From: Bradyrhizobium sp. Ce-3
GTDB taxonomy: Bacteria; Pseudomonadota; Alphaproteobacteria; Rhizobiales; Xanthobacteraceae
Direction: 5' to 3'
Length of the DNA: 64,000 bases
Assembly: GCF_022835695.1 (NCBI RefSeq)
Contig: NZ_BQUV01000002.1
Location: 620,001-684,000 of the forward strand
Shown here: positions 1 to 12,968 of the stretch, one piece after another
How positions within the stretch are numbered: position 1 is the stretch's first letter
Layout: each line of letters begins with the position of its first letter
Notes under the pieces: generated by a model
Told to the model about the DNA's origin: nothing
What the model saw: the letters and a program-made list of their open reading frames with translations, nothing else
Databases searched by the model: none
Program-made: the position numbers and the translations under genes

Positions 1-907
1 TCAGCTGCGTTTCCTTGTAATTGGCGGTGATCCAGACCTCGTCGGGAACGAGCATCATGACGCTCTGCGCCGGCGCAACAAAGGTGCCGACCGCGCCGCT
101 CAGTTTGACGACGCGTCCCGACTGCGCCGCGACGATGCCGGTGTATTGCAGGTTCAATTCGGCCTGATCGAGCTGGGTCTGCGCCTGCTCCCGCGATGCC
201 TTGCTGCTTTTGAGCTGAGCCTCGAGCGTTTTGACGCCGAGTTCGGCCGCGGTCACCGCCGTCCTGGCACGGCTGGCATTGGCCTGCTGGGCGTCGAGAT
301 CCGAGTGCGTCTGCTGCTGCCGCTGCACGGTGCCCGCCCCTTTGTCGACGAGGTCTTGCGCACGGGCGGCCTCCTGCTCGGCAAATTTCAATTGTGCGTC
401 GGCTTGTTGCGCTTGCGCCTTGGCTTCCTTTATCTGCTCCTGCTGGCTGTCGATCTGCGCCTGGACGTTGGCGATATTGGCTTCGGCGACCGCGACCTGG
501 GCGTTGGCCTGGTCGACCGATATCTTGTAGTCGCGCTCGTCGATCCGCGCGAGCAGATCGCCGGCATTGACGTGCTGGTTGTCGGTGACCGGAACCTCGA
601 CGACATAACCGCCGACCTTGGCGGCTACGGCAAAGCTGCGCGCGGCCACGAACGCGTCATCGGTCGATTCATAGTGGCGGATGTTGAGCCAATAGGCCCC
701 GCCACTGACGAGTGCGAGCAGCAGCAGGCAAACGCCGGCCGTCGCGAGGATCCAGTGTTCGCGCAAACGGTCGCGCATCGACGGCTTGCGCTCGGTCTGC
801 TGCTGCGATGAGGCCATTTGGTCCGGCCGCGACGTCTGCTCGGGGGCGCGCTCAGGCTCGCGCGGCTTCTCCGCGGACGGCCCGCGCTCTCGGGTTTGGG
901 CATCCAC
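1..907 (-). CDS. HlyD/EmrA-family efflux membrane-fusion protein (3' end outside window)
   Basis: About 302 residues are visible and the frame is still open at base 1, so the C-terminus is missing. A charged Gln/Glu/Arg-rich cytoplasmic leader (about residues 1-48) is followed by one membrane helix (about 51-72). The YESTDDAFV block typical of EmrA-type adaptors follows at about 78-86. A long coiled-coil hairpin of Ala/Gln/Glu-rich helices comes next, and the visible end is the second barrel half, with the ANYKETQL-type motif at the window edge. The family spans the periplasm and couples an inner-membrane MFS or ABC pump to an outer-membrane channel, so a pump gene probably lies beyond the left edge. 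The start is GTG at 905-907, the first plausible start before the charged leader. The family is confident; the substrate cannot be told. Confidence 0.88.
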   Translation of the reverse strand, partial: MDAQTRERGPSAEKPREPERAPEQTSRPDQMASSQQQTERKPSMRDRLREHWILATAGVCLLLLALVSGGAYWLNIRHYESTDDAFVAARSFAVAAKVGGYVVEVPVTDNQHVNAGDLLARIDERDYKISVDQANAQVAVAEANIANVQAQIDSQQEQIKEAKAQAQQADAQLKFAEQEAARAQDLVDKGAGTVQRQQQTHSDLDAQQANASRARTAVTAAELGVKTLEAQLKSSKASREQAQTQLDQAELNLQYTGIVAAQSGRVVKLSGAVGTFVAPAQSVMMLVPDEVWITANYKETQL

Positions 908-992
908 GGCAGCACCTCAAGCTACGTACGGGAGCGATCAGCCCTCGTTAACCGCAGCGTCCGGCGCTTGGTTCCTGTTTCGGTGGGATGCG

Positions 993-2489
993 CTACACGG
1001 CCCTGGAACTGACCATCGGCTTGTGCTCCACGGCCGACGGTTCGCGGAACGCCGGCGTGTCCCCGACAAGCGCCTTGAGCGGAACCGTGAGCCGGCATAT
1101 CAAACCCTCGGCGCGCCAATCGAAGTCGGCCTGTCCGCCGAGCTGGGTCTCGATGCTGGCGATCACGCTCCTGGTGCCGAATCCTTTCTGCTTCGGCTTG
1201 GTCACCGGAGGCCCGCTGGATTCCACCCAGGCCAGGATCAGCGTATCGTCGTGCACTTCCCAGGTGATTGCGAGCCGGCCTGACAGCACCGACAGGCTGC
1301 CGTATTTGGCGGAGTTGGTGACGAGCTCGTGCAACGCCAGCGCCAGAGTCTGCGCGGTCGCGGGTTGCAGCTGCACCTCCGCGCCCTCGATCTGGATCTG
1401 CCCGGCCTCGGAATAAGGCGCGATCTCTTCGGTCACCAGCCGCCGGATCTCGGCGCCCTGCCAGCTCGACAACGACAGCACGGTGTGGACGCGCGCCAGC
1501 GCCGTGATGCGGCCTTCGACCGCCCGCACATAGGCGGTCACGTTCTGCGCCCGCGTCAGCCGCACGATCGACTGCGCCAGCGCGAGCGCGTTCTTGGCGC
1601 GATGGTCGACCTCGCGGGTCAGCAGGCTCTGCCGCTCCTCGGCCTTCTTGCGGTCGGTGATGTCGACGGTGACCCCGCTCACCCGCACCACCCTGCCGCT
1701 TCTGTCGCTGGTGGCCGCGGCTGTGCCGACACACCAGCGTATCTCGCCGTCCGGTCGCACGACGCGGAATTCCGCCTCATACGAGGTGTGGCCGTTGCCG
1801 AAACCGGTCCAGCCCTGCCGGAGTTGCTCGACATCGTCGGGGTGAAACCGCGCCTGGATATTGTCTGATGTCAGCGCGAAGGATTTCGGATCGACGCCGA
1901 AGATCTTGTATTGCCCCTCGTCCCACATCCAGTCGCCGTTGACCCAGTCCCAGTCCCACGAGCCCATCTTGCCCGCGGCGATCGCCATGCTGCGGCGCGC
2001 CTCGCTCTCGACCAGCCGCGTGGTCGACTGTTCGAGTTCCGCGGTGCGCGCACGCACCCGGTCCTCGAGCTCGGCATTGAGGCGTTCGAGCTGCCGTGTC
2101 TTGCGGTAGAGCTCGGCGAATACGCGGATCTTGGCGCGCAGCACTTCCGGCACGACCGGCACCGGGACGTAGTCGACCGCGCCCATCTCGTAGCCGCGCA
2201 GGCGATCGATATCGCTGACCTGTATCGCCGAGATGAAGATCATCGCGGTCTTCTGGAAACGCGGATGCTCGCGGATCATGGCCGCCAGCTCGAAGCCGTC
2301 GAGCTCGGGCATGCAGACGTCGACCAGGATGACCGCGACTTCGTTCTTGAGCAGGAACTCGAGCGCTTCGCGGCCCGACGAGGCCGCGACGAGCGTCTCG
2401 CCGAGCTCCTTCAGGATGACCTCATAGGCCAGCAGCTTCGCCGGTTGGTCATCGACCAGAAGGATGTTTACCTTTTCTTGGTCCATCAT
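993..2489 (-). CDS. Receiver-PAS-HWE sensor histidine kinase
   Basis: The protein has 498 residues and no membrane segment. Domains in order: receiver (about 8-125, phospho-acceptor Asp57 in ILVDVCMPELDG), a coiled coil (about 128-168), PAS with C-terminal PAC motif (about 172-282), then an HWE kinase core. The core has phospho-acceptor His296 in DHRAKN, an N-box with LHELVTNSAKYG around Asn392, and Trp421/Glu423 in WVESSGPP, the residues that name the HWE family. It starts 13 bases after the stop of the giant HAMP-array kinase on the same strand, so the two are probably one transcript, and its receiver could accept phosphate from that kinase. HWE kinases often feed PhyR-type general stress regulators in alphaproteobacteria; a link here is inference. 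The start is the first of two tandem ATG codons. Confidence 0.9.
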   Translation of the reverse strand: MMDQEKVNILLVDDQPAKLLAYEVILKELGETLVAASSGREALEFLLKNEVAVILVDVCMPELDGFELAAMIREHPRFQKTAMIFISAIQVSDIDRLRGYEMGAVDYVPVPVVPEVLRAKIRVFAELYRKTRQLERLNAELEDRVRARTAELEQSTTRLVESEARRSMAIAAGKMGSWDWDWVNGDWMWDEGQYKIFGVDPKSFALTSDNIQARFHPDDVEQLRQGWTGFGNGHTSYEAEFRVVRPDGEIRWCVGTAAATSDRSGRVVRVSGVTVDITDRKKAEERQSLLTREVDHRAKNALALAQSIVRLTRAQNVTAYVRAVEGRITALARVHTVLSLSSWQGAEIRRLVTEEIAPYSEAGQIQIEGAEVQLQPATAQTLALALHELVTNSAKYGSLSVLSGRLAITWEVHDDTLILAWVESSGPPVTKPKQKGFGTRSVIASIETQLGGQADFDWRAEGLICRLTVPLKALVGDTPAFREPSAVEHKPMVSSRAV

Positions 2490-2502
2490 GTTCGATCGCC
2501 GA

Positions 2503-8793
<6,291 letters not shown>

Positions 8794-8942
8794 GGAATTT
8801 CCCCTACGCGCTGGCAACGAATCCAAGGACTCGGAAAAGCCAGTGCGACCATAAGAATGACTGCCCTTGATCTATTCAAGCGGGAAAACGCCAAAACCGC
8901 GATTTGTGACGCAAACCGAGGGGCTTAATCGCGGATGGAACC

Positions 8943-8970
8943 AAAAGTTCCAATCTGCATTGGAACTTTT
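8943..8970. promoter_or_regulatory. Perfect 12-bp inverted repeat in a divergent promoter region
   Basis: The arms AAAAGTTCCAAT and its exact complement are separated by CTGC. The site lies between the divergent HAMP-array kinase (start 8793) and the PAS hybrid kinase (start 9076). The symmetry and position suit an operator for a dimeric regulator. Each arm contains a GGAAC element facing outward. The T-run after the right arm could instead make it a terminator for rightward RNA, but no gene ends there. Confidence 0.45.
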
Positions 8971-9028
8971 TCCGGCTGGCGTAGGCCGTTCGTATGGCTA
9001 GGTCGTCTCGGGCGCCCGTGACCCTATT

Positions 9029-9053
9029 GGAACATTGGCCTTCCCGGAACGTT
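9029..9053 (+). promoter_or_regulatory. EcfG-type general stress promoter (GGAAC-N16-CGTT)
   Basis: GGAAC at 9029-9033 and CGTT at 9050-9053 are separated by 16 bases. This matches the established EcfG/RpoE4 consensus of alphaproteobacteria (GGAAC-N16/17-CGTT). Predicted initiation near 9060 leaves a short leader with AGGA at 9066-9069 before the ATG at 9076. The promoter would put the following hybrid kinase in the general stress regulon. Confidence 0.72.
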
Positions 9054-9075
9054 CCCGGCGCTGGCAGGATTGGTG

Positions 9076-11064
9076 ATGGTTAAAAAATCAGACCAGCTCA
9101 AGCGGGGCATTTTCGAGAGCGAGCGCAGATTCCGGCTGTTGGCCGGAGGGGCCATCGACTGTGCGATTTGCACCCTCGCCTCCGACGGGCGGGTGATCCA
9201 CTGGAACAAGGGCGCCGAGCGCATCACCGGCTATCCGGCCAAGGCAATCCTCGGCAAGCACTTCTCGGTCTTCTACCCCGAAGAGGATCGCGCATCGGGG
9301 CTTCCCGCGAAAGCGCTGCAGATGGCGCGCAAGGAAAAGCACGCCGAGGCCGAAGGCTGGTGCATCCGCAAGGACGGATCGCAATTCTACGCCTCGGTCC
9401 TCATCGATCCGATTTACGAGAAGCGCAAGCTGGCCGGCTACGCGATGGTCACCCGCGACATCAGCGAACGCCGGCAGGCGCGCGCGGAGCTCGAGGCCAG
9501 CGAAAGCCAGTTCCGCCTGCTGGTGGGCAATGTCACCGACTACGCGCTGTACATGTTGACGCCGGCCGGCATCGTCGCCAACTGGAACGCCGGCGGCGAG
9601 CGCATCAAGGGCTATTCGCCCGCCGAGATCATCGGCCAGAGCTTCGCGCGCTTCTACACGCCCGCCGACCAGGCGTCAGGCAAGCCGGCCCGCGCGCTCA
9701 GGATCGCGGAAGAGACCGGGCACTACGAGGAGGACGGCTGGCGGGTCCGCAAGGACGGCTCGTTCTTCTGGGCCAGCGTGGTGATCGATCCGATCCGCGA
9801 CAGCGACGGCAACCTGGTCGGCTTTGCCAAGATCACGCGGGATATTTCCGAGCGGCGCGAGGCGCAGCAGAAGCTCGAGCAGGTGCAGCGCCAGCTCGCG
9901 GAATCGCAGAAGATGGATGCGCTGGGCCAATTGACCGGCGGCGTCGCGCACGACTTCAACAACCTCTTGATGATCATTTCCGGTAATTTGCAACGGATCA
10001 AGCGTGAGGTGACGAGCGAGCGCGGCCGGCTCGCGCTCAGCGCCATCGAGACCGCATCCGAGCGCGCCGCTTCGCTGACCGGCCAGCTGCTCACCTTTGC
10101 GCGCCGCCAGAGCGTCAACCCGCAGACCATCGATGTCACCGACAGGATCACTGCGGTGCGTGAAGTGCTGAGCAGCGCACTCGGCGGCGCGATCAAGCTG
10201 AACATCGAGATCGAGCCGGATCTCTGGCCGGTCTTCGTCGACCCGAACGAATTCGAGACCGCGCTGATCAACCTTGTCGTCAACGCGCGCGACGCGATGA
10301 CCAATGGCGGCACGCTGACTGTCGCAGCCCGCAACGTCCCGGCAACCGCCGAGGTCGCCGTCAGCGTGGCCGATACCGGAGAAGGCATCCCCCAGGATGT
10401 GCTGAGCAGGGTGTTCGACCCGTTCTTCACCACCAAGCCGGTCGGCAAAGGGACCGGCCTCGGGCTGTCCCAGGTCCACGGCTTCGCGCATCAGGCCGAC
10501 GGCCGGATCGAGATCGCGAGCACGCTCGGCAAGGGCACGACGGTCACCATCCACTTCCCGCGCGGGACCGCGACCGCAACGGAGGCGCCGGAGGGCCACA
10601 GCGTGCGTGGCTCCGCCACCATCCTGCTGATCGAGGACAATCCGGCCGTCGCCGACGCGAGCACAGGCCTGCTCGAGCAGCTTGGCTACACCGTGCGCTG
10701 GGCCCCGAACGCGGAGGCTGCCTTGTCGGAAATCGACGCCAACGGCATCGATCTGGTGTTCAGCGACATCGTGATGCCCGGCCGGATGGATGGGCTGAAG
10801 CTGGCGCGCGCGATCCGCGACCGGAAGCCCGAACTGCCGATCCTGCTGACGACAGGCTACAGCGAGAGTGCGCGTGACGTGCGGTCGGACTTCCCGGTCC
10901 TGCGCAAGCCGTACCGGATCCATGATCTCAGCCGCGAACTCTCGAAGTTGACGGGGCGAGATCCCGCCGGTGCGACAGGCCCGCCGTCAGCAGACGCCTC
11001 GAGCACGTTCGATTCCGCGGCGGGCGACGGTTCGGCCAAGCCAAAGGCGAAGGCCCGGTCCTAG
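9076..11064 (+). CDS. PAS-PAS hybrid sensor histidine kinase with C-terminal receiver
   Basis: The protein has 662 residues and is soluble. PAS-1 (about 18-135) and PAS-2 (about 144-262) are close copies, each ending in a TRDISERR PAC motif. HisKA follows with AHDFNNLL (His292), then HATPase_c with DTGEGIP and GTGLGLSQ motifs (about 390-505). A receiver occupies about 513-635, with phospho-Asp near 564 in FSDIVMPG. The C-terminus is an Ala/Pro/Ser-rich tail. ATG at 9076 is chosen over the upstream TTG and GTG because AGGA at 9066-9069 is correctly spaced. The gene sits immediately behind an EcfG-type promoter. PAS ligands are not predictable; the DFNN-type HisKA is common in rhizobial hybrid kinases of unknown input. 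Confidence 0.93.
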   Translation: MVKKSDQLKRGIFESERRFRLLAGGAIDCAICTLASDGRVIHWNKGAERITGYPAKAILGKHFSVFYPEEDRASGLPAKALQMARKEKHAEAEGWCIRKDGSQFYASVLIDPIYEKRKLAGYAMVTRDISERRQARAELEASESQFRLLVGNVTDYALYMLTPAGIVANWNAGGERIKGYSPAEIIGQSFARFYTPADQASGKPARALRIAEETGHYEEDGWRVRKDGSFFWASVVIDPIRDSDGNLVGFAKITRDISERREAQQKLEQVQRQLAESQKMDALGQLTGGVAHDFNNLLMIISGNLQRIKREVTSERGRLALSAIETASERAASLTGQLLTFARRQSVNPQTIDVTDRITAVREVLSSALGGAIKLNIEIEPDLWPVFVDPNEFETALINLVVNARDAMTNGGTLTVAARNVPATAEVAVSVADTGEGIPQDVLSRVFDPFFTTKPVGKGTGLGLSQVHGFAHQADGRIEIASTLGKGTTVTIHFPRGTATATEAPEGHSVRGSATILLIEDNPAVADASTGLLEQLGYTVRWAPNAEAALSEIDANGIDLVFSDIVMPGRMDGLKLARAIRDRKPELPILLTTGYSESARDVRSDFPVLRKPYRIHDLSRELSKLTGRDPAGATGPPSADASSTFDSAAGDGSAKPKAKARS

Positions 11065-11079
11065 GTTCAGACCGCTGGG

Positions 11080-11331
11080 CTAGCGATCCGCGGGCCAGGT
11101 TCGGCGCACCAATAGCACCCGTTCGATGCGGCTGCACTGTTCGCAGCGGTACTGAAGGATGTCCCTGCCGTCACCGCCCGGAGAGCTGCTCTCAAGCCGC
11201 ATCGTCCTGATGCAGCCGACGCAGGAGATCAGCGTCAGCAACGGGCTGCGATCGTCATTCATCGATGCCCGCGGTGGCGCGGTCGGATCGGCGATCATGG
11301 CGCTGGGCGATGCTATGGTGTTGGCTCTCAC
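11080..11331 (-). CDS. Small putative zinc-ribbon protein
   Basis: This is an 83-residue (GTG start) or about 60-residue (ATG at 11260-11262) protein with two CxxC pairs, SCVGC and RCEQCS, about 27 residues apart. The spacing suits a four-cysteine zinc ribbon. The C-terminus is basic (RVLLVRRTW). It is convergent with the hybrid kinase, ending 15 bases from that gene's stop. No enzyme motif is visible. Neither start has a strong ribosome binding site, so the N-terminus is uncertain. Confidence 0.6.
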   Translation of the reverse strand: MRANTIASPSAMIADPTAPPRASMNDDRSPLLTLISCVGCIRTMRLESSSPGGDGRDILQYRCEQCSRIERVLLVRRTWPADR

Positions 11332-11427
11332 TCCAAGAAAATGCTCATCCCGTGGGTCGGGTTCCCGCCGCGAAACCAGATTTGGGCGCGAGCCAAGGTG
11401 ACGTGCCTGTCCGCTCGCGCGGGCCGA

Positions 11428-11778
11428 TCAAACCCTTGCGTTGCCGTGGCCCGGCCTGAGCCTGCCCTTGTCCGATTTGACGGGCGCTGATTTGACGGGG
11501 GTCGGCTTTGCGGACGTCGGCTTGGCGGACGCGACGGGGCGATCCCCATAGGTGCGGCTCAGCCGCTCGCGAACCGTGGGGAGGCGCTCGCCGCCGCCGG
11601 CGGCCTTCCAGCGGCCGATCAGCTCGGCCACCTCGGCGCGCATCGCCATTAGCCGGTAGGACGCCTCGCTGCAGTCGAGGTCACGATTGACCTGATCCCT
11701 GATCGACGCCTCGACCAGCGTCATCTCGGCTCGCAACGTGCTGATCTTCCGTCGAATTTCATTGATCTTGTTGTCCAT
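11428..11778 (-). CDS. Small coiled-coil protein with basic tail, next to a LexA box
   Basis: The protein has 116 residues. Residues 1-60 form an amphipathic helical region (MDNKINEIRRKI...), probably a coiled coil. Residues about 60-85 are Gly/Arg-rich, and the C-terminal 35 residues are a Lys/Pro/Ala/Ser repeat tail (SAKPTSAKPTPVKSAPVK) ending Arg-rich, which suggests nucleic-acid contact. I do not recognise a family. The ATG lies 9 bases from a GAAC-N7-GAAC element shared with the divergent DUF3072 gene, so SOS control is the main clue to its role. Confidence 0.65.
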   Translation of the reverse strand: MDNKINEIRRKISTLRAEMTLVEASIRDQVNRDLDCSEASYRLMAMRAEVAELIGRWKAAGGGERLPTVRERLSRTYGDRPVASAKPTSAKPTPVKSAPVKSDKGRLRPGHGNARV

Positions 11779-11787
11779 GGCTTGTTA

Positions 11788-11802
11788 GAACAAAAATAGA
11801 AC
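11788..11802. promoter_or_regulatory. Putative LexA (SOS) box, GAAC-N7-GAAC
   Basis: A direct repeat GAAC (11788-11791), seven A/T bases, GAAC (11799-11802). This is the established LexA operator form of alphaproteobacteria (GTTC-N7-GTTC on the other strand). It lies in the 61-bp gap between two divergent small genes, in a locally AT-rich stretch. Confidence 0.6.
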
Positions 11803-11839
11803 ATATTGTCAAGTCACGATCCAGCAAGCGAGGTGAGCG

Positions 11840-12040
11840 ATGAGCATGGCAGCGGTGAAATTCGGCGGGGTTGCAGAGCGCCTTGGCGGGCTGATGACCC
11901 GCGGCCAGGCGCTACGGTTGAGGAGCCTCGCCGAGGAGGCCTATCAGCCGAACCAGTATGCGCGTGACCTGACCTCCGACGAGGCCGAACGGCGGATCGA
12001 TGCCCTCAGGGCCGAGATCGCGCTGGCGGACTCTTTCTGA
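11840..12040 (+). CDS. DUF3072 domain protein
   Basis: The protein has 66 residues. The core MTRGQALRLRSLAEEA, then LTSDEAERRIDALRAE matches the DUF3072 pattern (MT..Qa..L..L..eA......LT..eA...Id.L). The fold should be small and helical and resembles SAP/HeH-type DNA-binding modules. The ATG at 11840 has GAGG about six bases upstream. The likely LexA box in the divergent gap suggests DNA-damage induction. The molecular role is unknown. Confidence 0.78.
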   Translation: MSMAAVKFGGVAERLGGLMTRGQALRLRSLAEEAYQPNQYARDLTSDEAERRIDALRAEIALADSF

Positions 12041-12144
12041 CCGGCGCCCCCCTCACCGCGCCGGACACCCCTTTAAGGCTTTGATATAGCGGCGCAGCTA
12101 GTTCTGTTCCTGGTATTGCTGCCTGGTCCTGGGGGAGGCCTGAC

Positions 12145-12399
12145 GTGCTGGAGCTGGAGAAGCGGTCGCCGCTTGCGTTCCCGATTACGCTGAAAGACGG
12201 GCGAACGCTCGCGACTGTTGGCGACGCTGCGGACTATCTGTCCACGCTGAGCATGGATCAGCGCGAGCGCGGCTACTGGAAGACGGCGATCATGATGTTC
12301 AACAACGCCATGCGCGAGCCGAGCTATCTGAGGATCGCGACGATGAACCTGCGCTCTGCCCTTGTGTATGACCGCCTCGTCGACGACCTCGGCCACTGA
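12145..12399 (+). CDS. DUF982-like small protein
   Basis: The protein has 84 residues with a GTG start preceded by GGGGGAGG at good spacing. The pattern of a short beta hairpin (FPITLKDGRTLATVG), an AADYLSTL helix, then an A...A..M..PSYLRIAT...L..AL helix fits the rhizobial DUF982 family. A second, diverged member lies convergently at 12599-12856 and shares TLATVGxA. Function is unknown; these proteins are numerous in rhizobia. Confidence 0.65.
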   Translation: MLELEKRSPLAFPITLKDGRTLATVGDAADYLSTLSMDQRERGYWKTAIMMFNNAMREPSYLRIATMNLRSALVYDRLVDDLGH

Positions 12400-12544
12400 T
12401 TGTGGCCTCGGTCCCTGATTGTGGTGTCGCGGCTACAGCCGAATCGGCGGTGATTGCGTAAGGCCCTGTTCGTTATGGCCGCAAACAAGGTAACGGCGGT
12501 ACACGCGACGGCCGGGACGCGCAACGCGCTTTGGTCGTACTCTC

Positions 12545-12572
12545 GGGCCGCCTCGGAGGGCCAAGGCGGCCC
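12545..12572. terminator. Stem-loop terminator between convergent DUF982-like genes
   Basis: GGGCCGCCT pairs perfectly with AGGCGGCCC around a 10-base loop and is followed on the + strand by ATTTCTTTTC. It lies between two convergent genes, so it may serve both directions. The rest of the 199-bp gap (12400-12598) holds nothing else recognisable. Confidence 0.6.
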
Positions 12573-12598
12573 ATTTCTTTTCAAGGCAATCCTGTCTT

Positions 12599-12856
12599 TC
12601 AAAGCAATCTTGCGCGCACGAACAGCACCCGCAACGCGTTGGTTGCTTGCACCGTCAGCATGGCGTTACCAGCCGCGCGCTCCAGCGCACCCACGGCATC
12701 GTCGTGCAGTGCGCGGAACTCCATCCATTCGACGGCGCTCAGATTGCTGATGAAGCGGTAGGCCTGACCGACCGTCGCGAGCGTCACCGTCTCGCCGTTC
12801 AGCCGCACCTTGAATGTCGCCTTCAGCGGCGTGTCAGATTTGGAAACGTCAACCAT
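12599..12856 (-). CDS. DUF982-like small protein (second copy)
   Basis: The protein has 85 residues. VRLNGETVTLATVGQA then an AYRFISNLSAVEW helix and a terminal Ala-rich helix give the same layout as the 12145-12399 protein, but with low identity, so these are old paralogues. The ATG is at 12854-12856 with only a weak upstream GGAG. No catalytic motif is visible. Confidence 0.65.
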   Translation of the reverse strand: MVDVSKSDTPLKATFKVRLNGETVTLATVGQAYRFISNLSAVEWMEFRALHDDAVGALERAAGNAMLTVQATNALRVLFVRARLL

Positions 12857-12968
12857 GGCGCGGTTGTGCTCCGCAGCGCGTTAATGTCAATCTAATTTCT
12901 CTGCTTCCGCGCCGGTGCGTCGGCCCCACTGAATCGCAATGTCTGTTAGCGTTTCGTGGGGGTGATTC

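Noticed and set aside
8962-8990. Second EcfG promoter (GGAAC at 8962, CGTT at 8987)
   Set aside because: The spacer is 20 bases, outside the 16-17 accepted for EcfG.
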